This document shows positions 30,976-40,036 of a stretch of 56,447 bases of DNA, in pieces; positions within the stretch are counted from its first letter, which is position 1, and the number at the start of each line of letters is the position of its first letter. Made by a program: the position numbers and the translations under genes. The notes beneath the pieces were generated by a model that was not told the origin of the DNA, searched no databases, and saw only the letters and a list, made by a program, of their open reading frames with translations. This stretch comes from Caldilineaceae bacterium bin34 (GTDB lineage: Bacteria; Chloroflexota; Anaerolineae; Caldilineales; Caldilineaceae): positions 1-56,447 of the forward strand of contig MPMO01000028.1 of NCBI GenBank assembly GCA_002238555.1. The letters run 5' to 3'.

Positions 30976-31866
30976 TCAGGCACGGTGCCGGTCCGGGATG
31001 TCGTCGTTCTCCGGCCGCGGTACCTGCGGCCAGTGGCCGTAGCGGTCTTCGCCCCGGCACAGGATGCCCTGCCGGTTCCACCCCTTTTTGGCCTCGACGT
31101 CCGGCGACACGAAGCGCATCGTGAGGCCGCAGCGGCGGTGCGGGGAGTTGTTGGGCTCCGAGCCGTGCAGCAGCCAGTCGGTGTGGAGGGACATCTGTCC
31201 GGCCCGCATGACCAGCGGGACCGGCTCCACGCCGAACCGGTCCACGTCGTGGACCGTCTGGTTCAGGACGTTGTTCTCCGCGGCGTCGCTTTCGCTGTAG
31301 GCGATCTGTCCCTGCAGATGGGTGGTCGGAACGACCTGCATGGCGCCGTTCGCGACGGTAGCGTCGTCGATCGCCAGCCAGACGGTCACGGTCTTGCTGG
31401 GGGTAAGCGGCCAGTAGGAGGCGTCCTGGTGCCAGGCCACGGCCTTGCCGTCGCCGGGCATCTTGCAGAAGTAGTGGGTGCCCCAGCAGATGAGGTCCTC
31501 GCCCAGCAGATCCTGCACGTAGTCGAGGATACGGGGCTCACAGACCAGATCCCACAGGGTGCGCAGCCGCGCGTGCCAGCCGTTGATGGAGTAGCTGTTC
31601 CAGCCGCGGGCGGCCGCCTCGGCCAGGCAGCGGTCGAAGAAATCCCGGTGGACCCGGATTTCCTCGTCCGAGAAGACATCCAGGGGCGACAGGAAGCCTT
31701 CCCGGTTGAAGCGTTCCACCTGTTCGCCGGTCAATGTGGCTGGGTTGTCGACTCCCAGCGGGAAGAAGCGCTTGACCCGATCCAGGTCGGGAAAGGCCTC
31801 GAGGATGGAGTCTTGTGTCGCGGCCATGGTCTGTTCGGAAACCTTTGGGTGAATTGTGCCAGCCAT
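30976..31866 (-). CDS. PhyH-family dioxygenase (second copy)
   Basis: 296 residues. HxD is in AVAWHQDASYWPL and the distal His/Arg in LLHGSEPNNSPHRRCGLTMRFV. It is clearly a different subfamily from its neighbour at 29645. The start could be the ATG at 31866 or at 31827 (MAATQDSILEAFPDL); neither has a good Shine-Dalgarno. It is first in the leftward group 31866-28228. Confidence 0.85.
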   Translation of the reverse strand: MAGTIHPKVSEQTMAATQDSILEAFPDLDRVKRFFPLGVDNPATLTGEQVERFNREGFLSPLDVFSDEEIRVHRDFFDRCLAEAAARGWNSYSINGWHARLRTLWDLVCEPRILDYVQDLLGEDLICWGTHYFCKMPGDGKAVAWHQDASYWPLTPSKTVTVWLAIDDATVANGAMQVVPTTHLQGQIAYSESDAAENNVLNQTVHDVDRFGVEPVPLVMRAGQMSLHTDWLLHGSEPNNSPHRRCGLTMRFVSPDVEAKKGWNRQGILCRGEDRYGHWPQVPRPENDDIPDRHRA

Positions 31867-32162
31867 GCGGAGGGAATTCTAAAACCGTCCCGCTCAGGGC
31901 CTGTTCAGGGGTTGTGCTCGAGTGGACAGAATGGCCCAATCAACAGGTGTCTTCGCCAAAACTGCCTTCTGTGGAAACACTGACCTGGATGGTATCCGAT
32001 AGCATTGGGCTCGGTGGCCCATGTGTTGGACGCATGCCTTGTGCAGCCTGAAGTCAGGTAATCCAGTAGGCACGGACATCGTATATCTCTGCAGGCAGGC
32101 GCACGGACGGAGCCGGAATCTGGCAAAGTCCGAGTCCACTGAACCAAAGGAACGATCCGAAT

Positions 32163-33302
32163 ATGCCCGAGGAGCTCTACTTGCAGGGCGACGACGGTTC
32201 GCTCGAGTCACTGGAACCCATGCCGTTCCGCGACGAAGAGGAACTGCAGTCCCTGATTGCAAGGTTTCCCGTCCTTTTGGGTGGTGAACAAATGCAGCCC
32301 GATGATCCTCGGCGTTGGTTGCTGGTCGGTCGGGAGATGGGGTTGCCGGAAGCTACCGCCGTCGGCGATCGGTGGTCGGTTGATCTTCTTTTTGTGGATC
32401 AGGATGGGATCCCAACCCTGGTGGAGGTAAAGCGTGGCGAGAACCCCGAGATTCGCCGGAAGGTTGTGGGTCAGATTCTGGAATATGCGGCCCACGCTCC
32501 TTGGACCTGGCCCGTCGAACGACTGCGCGATGAGTTGGAGGCAACGGCCGGACAGGTTGGCCAAGAACCGCTGGAGGCATTGAGCGCATTGCTCCGCTCG
32601 GACGGAGAGCCGGAAGCCGACGGGTTCTGGGAGCGGGTCGGCCTGAACCTGGATGCCCAGCGGCTCAGGCTGCTGTTGGTGGCCGACAACATTCCGGATT
32701 CCCTCAGGCGCGTCGCAGAGTTCCTCGATCATCACATGGCTAGGATCGAAGTGTTTGCCGTCGAAGTCAAGCAATATCGGAACAATGCCGGAAAGGTGTA
32801 TTCCACCCGCGTCCATAGCGGCGGAGGTGCAAGTCCCACAGCGGTGACGCGCAGGCCGGCTTTGAACCGTGAATCTTTCCTTGAAGCATTTGACGAGCCG
32901 GGTTTGCGCGGGGCGGCTGCCAGACTCCTTGATGCCGGTACCGGGAATGCCACGCTATATTGGGGAACCAGTGGTGTCTCAATCCGCGTGCTTTGCCCTC
33001 GTCTCGAGGCACCATTCACGATTGGATGGCTGTATCCGCCTCGGACGACCAATTTCCGATACAAGACCCGCGACTTCACGTTCGGAGAGGAAATCATCCA
33101 CTACCGTCCCGATCTCGATCAGGAAGTGAAGGATATCCTGGAGACATGGGTGAACCTCTTTGCAGGCGATCCGTTCACGGTGGATGCCTCAAGCAAGGGT
33201 CTCGCGGCTTGGTACGTGCCCTATGCGGAGGTCGTGCAATACATCGACTTGCTGGAAGGCCGCCTGTCCGAGGTGTTGGACAAGTTGCACTCCTTGGAGT
33301 AG
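32163..33302 (+). CDS. PD-(D/E)XK nuclease-like protein (NucS-like core)
   Basis: 379 residues. The nuclease core is at about 65-115: D74 in RWSVDLLFVDQ, E88-V-K90 in TLVEVKRG, and Q104 in RKVVGQILEYAAHA. These are the residues of the PD-(D/E)XK fold as in NucS/DUF91 proteins. The C-terminal half (YWGTSGVSIRV, GWLYPPRTTNFRY) is unassigned. The family is widespread and usually annotated hypothetical. It faces darG across a 351-bp gap; the pair forms an accessory patch with lower GC than the core genes (by eye). Confidence 0.7.
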   Translation: MPEELYLQGDDGSLESLEPMPFRDEEELQSLIARFPVLLGGEQMQPDDPRRWLLVGREMGLPEATAVGDRWSVDLLFVDQDGIPTLVEVKRGENPEIRRKVVGQILEYAAHAPWTWPVERLRDELEATAGQVGQEPLEALSALLRSDGEPEADGFWERVGLNLDAQRLRLLLVADNIPDSLRRVAEFLDHHMARIEVFAVEVKQYRNNAGKVYSTRVHSGGGASPTAVTRRPALNRESFLEAFDEPGLRGAAARLLDAGTGNATLYWGTSGVSIRVLCPRLEAPFTIGWLYPPRTTNFRYKTRDFTFGEEIIHYRPDLDQEVKDILETWVNLFAGDPFTVDASSKGLAAWYVPYAEVVQYIDLLEGRLSEVLDKLHSLE

Positions 33303-33653
33303 AACACCACCCGTCCAGCCGTGTTGGATGAAACACGCTGCCGTACAACCGGGCCGGACTCGACTTTGTCTTGGATCGTTTGGGAATGGTGGCATCCGAG
33401 GCGGTCCAACATGATAGGTTCAAACTGATTGATCCATCCATTGGGCGGGACAGTATGCGGTGTTCGACGTCCCCAATCCGCTGTCGGGCCGCACTCCGGA
33501 TTGGGGACTGAAGTTTCGGCAGGCAGCACCTCCTGCTGAATCAGGGTCATGCCGACTCGCCAGAGCGGCGACCATGTGCCTTTGGGAACGTTGACCGCGT
33601 TGCCAATGCCGGCCAATCGGCACTCCGCGCTCCGAATTCTTCGATTCGGCACG
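33303..33653. other. Intergenic gap with a 12-bp inverted repeat
   Basis: This 351-bp stretch separates two convergent genes. I found no credible gene, and no piece of a DarT toxin on either strand. GTCCCCAATCCG (33469-33480) and CGGATTGGGGAC (33497-33508) form a perfect 12-bp stem with a 16-base loop, possibly a two-way terminator without T-runs or a repeat-type palindrome. Confidence 0.5.
33469..33508. terminator. 12-bp perfect hairpin between convergent genes
   Basis: The stem arms are 33469-33480 and 33497-33508. It lies 167 bp past the PD-(D/E)XK stop and 146 bp past the darG stop, so it could end transcripts from both sides. Confidence 0.35.
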
Positions 33654-34739
33654 TTACTTGGGTGTATCCAATCCGTCCACTTGAGGGTGTGGCTTCCCGC
33701 CAGCGATCCAGTGTTTCTTGGCCAGCACATCGTATGCAAGGTTGATTTGTCGTTCGGAAAATCGACGTTTCCTGGGATACCAGTCGTGGATGTACCGCAC
33801 CAGGCCGTCGTTCAGTTTGTCCGGATCCATTTCGAACGCCCAGTGGACAGATGCCAGAAGCTTCAATCCATTAGCTGTCTCGAATCCTTCTACCAAGTCC
33901 ATCACCCTGTCGATTCTCTTGAGTGATTGGGACTGGTCCAACAGAAGCTGTCGAGCGTCTTGTCGAGCACCGGGAACAACCCAAATAGGGTCGTGCGGAG
34001 CATCACCCTTGTTCGAGCAACCCGTCACAAAGTGTCCGTTGATTCTCAGGAGAAGGTGCCTGAGTTTCTCCGCATAGGGTCCATACACATGCCTTGTGAA
34101 CCGAAGGTTCATGCATTCTCCGCCTTCCTGAATGAAGTACATGAGTTTGTGCACACCAAGCAAGGTGACGAACGGATCCAGCAGCGATTCATTGAACCGG
34201 CTCATCAGTTCAACCACGATGGCTCCGGGAAGGGTCATGTCGGGTGCAGTAGCCGATGGATTGGAGCGATCGTCAACGGGACCGCCGCCGGGCTCGAAGA
34301 CAACGATCTCCACCTGTTCCAGCCGACCCAATTCACTTTCAATCCGATGCCGGACCTCGTTCCAGTCCAAGCCACCAAGGCCGCTCCCGAGCGGAGGCAC
34401 GGCGATGGAACGAATACCCAGTTGGTCAATCGTTGCAACCAAGTCCTCCAAACCTGCCTGGATGTCCTCCAATCGGCTCTTGCTTTTCCAGTGGCGTTTG
34501 GTGGGGAAGTTGATGATCCACCGAGGACCGGCCAGCTGATGGGTTTCCTGGACGAACATGCGGCCCGGTTCGACCTGATGCCACCTGCAGGCAGCCGCAT
34601 AGGCCTTGAAGTTCGCCGGGTATGCGTTTTTGAACTGAAGTGCAATACCGCGCCCCATGACACCGACACAGTTCACGCTGTTGACGACCGCCTCAACATC
34701 TTCGGAGAGGATGTCACCGGTTTTGAACTGCAGCTTCAT
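33654..34739 (-). CDS. darG: DarG-type macrodomain antitoxin (DNA ADP-ribosyl glycohydrolase), orphan
   Basis: 361 residues. The macrodomain (1-155) starts MKLQFKTGDIL and has VVNSVNCVGVMGRGIALQFK (N20, N23), NFPTKRHWKS with the Lys used by DarG, and PLGSGLGGLDW. The C-terminal domain (about 175-350: LGVHKLMYFIQEGGE...RHVYGPYAEKLRHLL) is the DarT-binding half. DarG removes ADP-ribose that DarT puts on thymidines in single-stranded DNA. In known operons darT lies directly upstream of darG; here the upstream 484 bp contain no gene. AAGGGAG 7 bp before the ATG at 34739 supports the start. Confidence 0.88.
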   Translation of the reverse strand: MKLQFKTGDILSEDVEAVVNSVNCVGVMGRGIALQFKNAYPANFKAYAAACRWHQVEPGRMFVQETHQLAGPRWIINFPTKRHWKSKSRLEDIQAGLEDLVATIDQLGIRSIAVPPLGSGLGGLDWNEVRHRIESELGRLEQVEIVVFEPGGGPVDDRSNPSATAPDMTLPGAIVVELMSRFNESLLDPFVTLLGVHKLMYFIQEGGECMNLRFTRHVYGPYAEKLRHLLLRINGHFVTGCSNKGDAPHDPIWVVPGARQDARQLLLDQSQSLKRIDRVMDLVEGFETANGLKLLASVHWAFEMDPDKLNDGLVRYIHDWYPRKRRFSERQINLAYDVLAKKHWIAGGKPHPQVDGLDTPK

Positions 34740-35223
34740 GGCATGTCTCCCTTCGCTCCGCTCCACAGAAATCCATCAGCCGCAATTGACCTAAGCCGAT
34801 CGTGATGGACAATGTGGTAAATATTAACGCTGTCTATCATGCAATCATCTGCTTGAATTGAATATCAAATCCTTTTATAAGTATAATCATAGTATAATAC
34901 AATCGAAATACGCCTTAAATGCTGTAACCGAGTGAAGCGCCTATGATCACTCCAAGATTCGTGTTGCTCTCCATAGGATGAGTTCACAGCGTTCCTACAG
35001 CTTCGGCCGGCTTGAACACTCGGTACCGTTCGCGGCACTGGGTACTGAACCGGCCGCGGCCCGCACCCGGCTTCCAAGCTCCCGAATGGTGCACTGCTTG
35101 CCAAACCGACATCCGCAGCGCGGCCACGGGCCGGCGTCAAACCTATAATCAAAGGGCAGATCTGCAGGGGGGACGGTTCCCCGCGGTAGGCAGTCCCAAC
35201 TTCACTATCGGATCGAGATCAAC
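34740..35223. other. Divergent intergenic region, unusually AT-rich in part
   Basis: 484 bp between darG (minus) and the MBL hydrolase (plus). The part 34805-34920 is strongly AT-rich (TATACT, TATAAT-like strings, TTTATAAGTATAATC), in contrast to the rest of the window, and probably holds the darG promoter. On the plus strand, TATAAT at 35144-35149 may be the -10 of the hydrolase gene, with no good -35. No gene or darT remnant was recognised. Confidence 0.5.
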
Positions 35224-35895
35224 ATGAAAATCCAGTGGTACGCCCACGCCTGTTTCCGGCTGGAGACGGCGGACTTCAGTCTTGTGACGGATCCCTACAC
35301 GCCCGAGAAGTCGGGATTCCTCCCCGTCACCGAACCCGCGGACCTCGTGGTCCGCAGTTCCCACGACGACTCGGCCCATGCCAACGCGGGCATGTTCCCG
35401 GGTGCCGACGTGATCACCATGACCCGGGTGCCGGGCGAGGGCAACGCGTGGCAGGACCTCCGCTTCCGCCCCATTCCGGCCCAGGAGAGCATGCTCCACA
35501 AGGTGGAGCCGAAGGACAACGCGCTGTTTAGGTTCCAGGCCGACGGCCTCGACATCGTGCACTTCGGCGACGTGGGCAATCCGGTCGAGCCCTGGCAGGT
35601 TGAACTGATGAAGGGTTGCGATATCGTCATGGTTCCCACCGGCGGCCCGCCCACCATTGAGCTGGCGGACCTGCACAGTGCCCTGGCGGCTATCAAGCCC
35701 CGCGTCACCATCCCGATGCACTACGAACTGCCGGGCTGCATCTTCCCGACCATGACGGAAGTCAATGTGTTCGCGGCCGGCTACCCCGAGGCGCGCATCC
35801 GGCGGTTCACGGAACCGGTGATTACGGTGACGCCGGCCGACCTGCCGGACGAACCGGAACTCTGGATCCTGTCGGCCACGCACACGTCCTCCTAA
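35224..35895 (+). CDS. MBL-fold metal-dependent hydrolase (UlaG-like)
   Basis: 223 residues. It starts [14 protein letters not shown]. The metal motif is [10 protein letters not shown], with further ligands in IVHFGDVG and IPMHYELPG, as in the L-ascorbate-6-phosphate-lactonase-like branch of the metallo-beta-lactamase superfamily. The substrate is unknown; the sugar-pathway neighbours fit a lactonase role but do not prove it. The Gfo/Idh/MocA gene follows 65 bp later. Confidence 0.82.
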   Translation: MKIQWYAHACFRLETADFSLVTDPYTPEKSGFLPVTEPADLVVRSSHDDSAHANAGMFPGADVITMTRVPGEGNAWQDLRFRPIPAQESMLHKVEPKDNALFRFQADGLDIVHFGDVGNPVEPWQVELMKGCDIVMVPTGGPPTIELADLHSALAAIKPRVTIPMHYELPGCIFPTMTEVNVFAAGYPEARIRRFTEPVITVTPADLPDEPELWILSATHTSS

Positions 35896-35960
35896 CACCC
35901 GCGGCTCGTCCGGCCTTGTCGGACGGCTCGATCCCAACCCCTGTCCAAGGACCAATACCC

Positions 35961-37280
35961 ATGAGCGACCGTAGAACCCGCTACGCCCTGGTTGGCACCG
36001 GCGGCCGGGGCATGATGTACGTGGATGCCATTCATGGGGCCTTTCGGGACCATGCCGAGTTGGTCGGCATCTGTGATCTGAGCCCGACCCGCATGCAGGT
36101 CTACAACGACGCGATTGCGGACCGGTGGGACGGCGCGCCCGTTCCTGCCTATACGGACGACCGCTTCGATGCCATGGTGGCGGAGACCAAACCCGACACG
36201 ATCATCGTGACCACCATGGACAGCACGCATCACCAGTACATCATCCGCGCCATGGATCTGGGTTGCGACGCCATCTCCGAAAAGCCCATGACCACCGATG
36301 CGGAAAAGGCCCAGGCGATCGTCGACGCGATCAACCGGACCGGCCGCAACCTGCGGGTTACTTTCAACTACCGCTATGCCCCCATGGCCACGCGGGTCCG
36401 CGAACTGGTCATGGACGGCGCGGTCGGCAAGCCCCTGCACGTGGACTTCAGTTGGGTGCTGGACACGAGCCACGGCGCGGACTACTTCCGCCGCTGGCAT
36501 CGGGAAAAGGACAAGTCGGGCGGCCTGCTGGTGCACAAGGCAACCCACCACTTCGACTTGGTGAACTGGTGGATTGCCTCGTTTCCCGACGAGGTGTACG
36601 CCATGGGGCAGCTGGGGTTCTACGGCCGCGAGAACGCCCTGGCCAGGGGCGAAGCCTACACCTACGACCGCTACACGGGCTCCGAGGCGGCGGAGGGCGA
36701 TCCCTTTGCCCTGCGCCTTGACCAGGACGAACGCCTCGAGCGCCTCTACATGAACGCCGAGGCGGACTCCGGCTATGTCCGCGACCGGAACGTCTTCGGC
36801 GACGGCATCTCGGCGGAGGATGTCATGAGCGTCACGGCCCGGTACCGCAACGGCGTCCTGCTCACCTACTCGCTGCTGGCCTTCTGTCCCTGGGAGGGCT
36901 ACCGGGTGGCCATCACCGGGGATCGGGGCCGTGTGGAAATGGATGTCTGCGAAACCATTGGCCGGACCTTCGTGCAGGGCGCGGAGGAGACGATGGAACA
37001 GATGGCGCAGGCCCGATCCGACTTCGCCGTGAGGGAAATCCGCCACTATCCGATGTTCGGCATCCCCAGGCAGGTTGACTGGGTGGAGGGTGAAGGTGGA
37101 CACGGCGGCGGCGATCCCGTGATGCTGGAGCAGATCTTCCTCCCCGAACCTCCCGCTGATCCCTTCCATCGCAGTGCCAGCCATGTTGACGGTGCCGCCT
37201 CAATCCTGTTGGGGATTGCCGCCAACCAGTCGATTGCCACGGGTAAGGCGGTGCGCACCGCGGATCTCGTGACCCTCTAA
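35961..37280 (+). CDS. Gfo/Idh/MocA-family oxidoreductase
   Basis: 439 residues. The NAD(P) Rossmann motif is ALVGTGGRG near the start. [12 protein letters not shown] holds the conserved EKP, and a His-rich catalytic stretch [13 protein letters not shown] follows. It oxidises or interconverts a sugar or sugar derivative. AAGGA lies 10 bp before the ATG at 35961. It precedes the uronate isomerase gene by 44 bp, implying a joint role in sugar-acid breakdown. Confidence 0.9.
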   Translation: MSDRRTRYALVGTGGRGMMYVDAIHGAFRDHAELVGICDLSPTRMQVYNDAIADRWDGAPVPAYTDDRFDAMVAETKPDTIIVTTMDSTHHQYIIRAMDLGCDAISEKPMTTDAEKAQAIVDAINRTGRNLRVTFNYRYAPMATRVRELVMDGAVGKPLHVDFSWVLDTSHGADYFRRWHREKDKSGGLLVHKATHHFDLVNWWIASFPDEVYAMGQLGFYGRENALARGEAYTYDRYTGSEAAEGDPFALRLDQDERLERLYMNAEADSGYVRDRNVFGDGISAEDVMSVTARYRNGVLLTYSLLAFCPWEGYRVAITGDRGRVEMDVCETIGRTFVQGAEETMEQMAQARSDFAVREIRHYPMFGIPRQVDWVEGEGGHGGGDPVMLEQIFLPEPPADPFHRSASHVDGAASILLGIAANQSIATGKAVRTADLVTL

Positions 37281-37324
37281 CCTCAACCCGTGCCGGCCTG
37301 CCGGCCAACTTACGGAACCAACCA

Positions 37325-38761
37325 ATGACCCTGCCGTTGACCGAACTGCAGCCCGACCGCTATTTCGATCCCGACCGGCGCGCCACGGCCCTGGCCCTCT
37401 ACGAGACCGTGCGCGATCTGCCGTTGATCTGTCCCCACGGCCATGTGGACCCGGCCCTGTTTGCCGATCCGGATGCCCGTTTCCCCGATCCGGCGGAGCT
37501 GTTGGTGATTCCGGACCACTACGTCTTCCGCATGCTTTACTCCCAGGGCGTGTCGATGGAGGCGATGGGCATTCCCCGCGTCGACGGCGGCGCGGTCGAG
37601 GGGGATCCCCGGCGCATTTGGCAGGTCTTCGCAGACCACTACCACCTGTTTCAGGGCACCCCGACCGGCATGTGGCTCAACCAGGAACTGGTGCAGATTT
37701 TCGGCGTGCCGGAGAAGCTGAGTGCCGCCTCGGCCCAAACAATCTACGACCAGCTCGAGGATGCCCTGACGCGGCCCGAGTTCTCGCCGCGGGCGCTGTT
37801 CGAGCGGTTCAACATCGAAGTCCTGGCCACGACCGATCCGGCCCAGTCCACCCTGGAGCACCACAAGGCCCTGGGGGCTTCAGACTGGCAGGGACGGGTG
37901 ATTCCCACCTTCCGCCCGGACCAGGTGGTCAACCTGGACACGCCCGGCTGGCGTGGTCACATCAATGATCTTTCCGCCGCGGCGGGGATCGACATCACCG
38001 ACTATGACTGCTTCATCGAGGCCCTGGAAAAGCAGCGCGTGCTCTTCCAAGAACTGGGTGCCACGGCGACGGACCACGCGGCCCTGGTACCACGTGTCGA
38101 GTCCTTGTCCCGGCAGGGGGCGGCGATGATCTTCGACCGGGCCCTGCGGCAGGGCGGCTCCGTGGACGACGCGCCGGCCTTCACGGCCCACATGCTGATG
38201 GAAATGGCGCGCATGAGTTCCGAGGACGGTCTCGTGATGCAGCTCCATCCCGGTTCGCTGCGCAACCACAACCGGTCCATTTTCGAGAACCACGGGCCGG
38301 ACATGGGTGCGGACATCCCGATTGCGACCGAGTTCACGCGCAACCTGCAGCCGCTGCTCAACCGCTTCGGCAGTGAACCGGGCTTCCGGCTGATCGTCTT
38401 CATGTTGGACGAATCGACCCTCTCGCGGGAACTGGCACCCCTCGCGGGCCACTACCCGGCCATGCGTCTGGGGCCGCCGTGGTGGTTCTTCGACAGCTGG
38501 AACGGCATGATGCGCTTCCGAGAACTGGTCTCGGAGACCTGCGGTCTCTACAACACCGCGGGCTTCAACGATGACACGCGGGCCTATCCCTCCATCCCCA
38601 TTCGGCACGACCTGGCCCGCCGCGTCGACGCCAACTGGATTGCCGGCCTGCTGGAGCGGCAGGTTATTGATGAAGAGGATGCCGCTCAGATGATGCGGAC
38701 GGCGGCCTACGGCCTGGCGAAGGATGCCTACCGCCTGGGGAACGGATTGCCGGAGGTTTGA
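37325..38761 (+). CDS. uxaC: Glucuronate (uronate) isomerase
   Basis: 478 residues, usual for UxaC, an amidohydrolase-fold enzyme converting D-glucuronate/galacturonate to fructuronate/tagaturonate. Visible pieces are PLICPHGHVDP (metal His pair), YVFRMLYSQG, RFNIEVLATTDP, QLHPGSLRNHN and PPWWFFDSWNGM. With the sulfatases and sugar importers this points to use of sulfated, uronate-containing glycans. No uxaB, uxuA or kdgK is in the window. Confidence 0.93.
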   Translation: MTLPLTELQPDRYFDPDRRATALALYETVRDLPLICPHGHVDPALFADPDARFPDPAELLVIPDHYVFRMLYSQGVSMEAMGIPRVDGGAVEGDPRRIWQVFADHYHLFQGTPTGMWLNQELVQIFGVPEKLSAASAQTIYDQLEDALTRPEFSPRALFERFNIEVLATTDPAQSTLEHHKALGASDWQGRVIPTFRPDQVVNLDTPGWRGHINDLSAAAGIDITDYDCFIEALEKQRVLFQELGATATDHAALVPRVESLSRQGAAMIFDRALRQGGSVDDAPAFTAHMLMEMARMSSEDGLVMQLHPGSLRNHNRSIFENHGPDMGADIPIATEFTRNLQPLLNRFGSEPGFRLIVFMLDESTLSRELAPLAGHYPAMRLGPPWWFFDSWNGMMRFRELVSETCGLYNTAGFNDDTRAYPSIPIRHDLARRVDANWIAGLLERQVIDEEDAAQMMRTAAYGLAKDAYRLGNGLPEV

Positions 38762-38899
38762 ACCAAGGTCCTCAATAGGTGCTGTTCCTGTACGCACTCT
38801 GTAACTGTGACCGTGCCGTTCAACCTGCACAGTGGCGTGACATGGAGGCCGTACTTCAAAACACCATTTGCCTACGTCATGGCACGCCACAGACGGACT

Positions 38900-39331
38900 C
38901 TATAGCGTACGTCGGCGCCGCATAATGCAATGAACTTCACCGTAGGACTCGCCGGTAAGGGATTCCGGCGTCCGGTGATGGATGTCTTCTTCCAGTCCCA
39001 GTTTGCTGCTCCAATTCCCGTCCGGCAACTGTACGGCAACATGGGTCCAATTGCCCTGTTTTGAGTACAGCGCCACTTTCTGGAAGCCGGACTCATCATC
39101 GGCATCGGTGCAGGGTTCATAACCCAATCCTGTGAAGACCTCAACCAGGCTCTGGATGAGGGGCGTGCGGCTGGCATGATCCGGCCAATAGTACCCACTT
39201 TCTTCCAAGTGAGACCACCAACGGTCAGTTTCACCGGCCGCGTAAGCAACGCAATTGTAGTCGTAGTCCGATTCGCTGGTAACCGCGTATCCTTCATGTT
39301 CCAGTCGGGAAAACTGTTCCTCAATCCACAT
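38900..39331 (-). CDS. DUF7689-like small protein, partner of the overlapping upstream gene
   Basis: 143 residues from the ATG at 39331 (MWIEEQFSRLEHEGYAVTS). A conserved-looking core includes YDYNCVAYAAGETDRWW and FQKVALYSK, then THVAVQLPDGNWSSKLG, EDIHH and YGEVHCIMRRR. The Cys/His set (NCVAYAAG..., HVAVQL) resembles NlpC/P60-type cysteine peptidase geometry, but that is only a suggestion. Its start lies inside the last codons of the upstream gene (11-bp overlap), so translation is coupled. Confidence 0.65.
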   Translation of the reverse strand: MWIEEQFSRLEHEGYAVTSESDYDYNCVAYAAGETDRWWSHLEESGYYWPDHASRTPLIQSLVEVFTGLGYEPCTDADDESGFQKVALYSKQGNWTHVAVQLPDGNWSSKLGLEEDIHHRTPESLTGESYGEVHCIMRRRRTL

Positions 39332-39713
39332 CGCCAAGTGGCCCGTGCCCCTGCTGCCGCCCCCATTCAAGCCAGACAGCAGTCATTTCGCCCAATCGCC
39401 CCCGGCTTGCCGGTGGAACCGGGCTGGCCCCGGTGATTGAGGATAGGGCGACAAACCAGTGGTCGGGTTGGTGGGCCAAACGTTGCAGGATCCAAGGTAC
39501 GGCTGGTTCTCCCAATGCAATAATGCCCTGGTAGGCAGGGTGCCGCGTCATCTGGGCAATGTCGACGCCACGGGGCCGTTCGCGCAACCACTCGTCGGCG
39601 AGACGTTCGAATGTTTCCCGGGATGGCGCCGTTTCACTCGGCGCCGCTTTCGGGGGCCGGTTGTCAAGGAGCGTTCGATGTTGCATCGTTGTCCGCCAAG
39701 TATCTGTTTCCAT
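39321..39713 (-). CDS. Small protein, first gene of a two-gene unit
   Basis: 130 residues; the start could be 39713 or the in-frame ATG at 39686. The core TFERLADEWLRERP, then HPAYQGIIALGEPAVPWILQRL and PDHWFVALSSITGASPVP, and a WLEWGRQQG tail, belong to a recognisable but unnamed family that I recall sitting beside DUF7689-type proteins. The overlapping order suggests a functional pair (toxin-antitoxin-like or effector-immunity-like), which is unproven. Confidence 0.6.
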   Translation of the reverse strand: METDTWRTTMQHRTLLDNRPPKAAPSETAPSRETFERLADEWLRERPRGVDIAQMTRHPAYQGIIALGEPAVPWILQRLAHQPDHWFVALSSITGASPVPPASRGRLGEMTAVWLEWGRQQGHGPLGDVD

Positions 39714-40036
39714 GGTCGAAAGGCTGGCAGCTTCCGAGACTGTAGCTCATCTGGTTTGGGCGCTATAGAGTTCTCAGCCGGTGTGTCAAGCCTGTTGCAG
39801 ACCGGTAATCACAGGCCGATCCCCGTCAAATCCACACGGAAAAGTACATCTTGGGATCATTCCAAAAGTTGCCAGTCCGAAGTCCCTGACGGATCGCAGA
39901 ACCGACCGGTCAACCAACTCCAGCGGTTCTCCCATCGCCAGCGTAACGTGAACTCCTCGTCGAGCCTAGGTTGAACCCGAGCCGGTCACGGGATGCCGGG
40001 TTCCCGCGACCGGCTTGCTACAGAAGCCTCATTCGT
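39714..40036. other. Intergenic region with a GC-rich hairpin
   Basis: 323 bp without a credible gene. AGCCGGTC-A-CGGG (39980-39992) pairs with CCCG-C-GACCGGCT (40003-40015): a 12-bp stem with one mismatch and a 10-base loop. It sits 22 bp beyond the stop of the PhyH gene at 40037, so it is a likely terminator for that gene, although no T-run follows. Confidence 0.45.

Noticed and set aside
33303..33653. Degraded darT next to darG
   Set aside because: The frames on both strands lack any DarT motif; a 172-residue open frame across the area has no recognisable domain and overlaps real genes.
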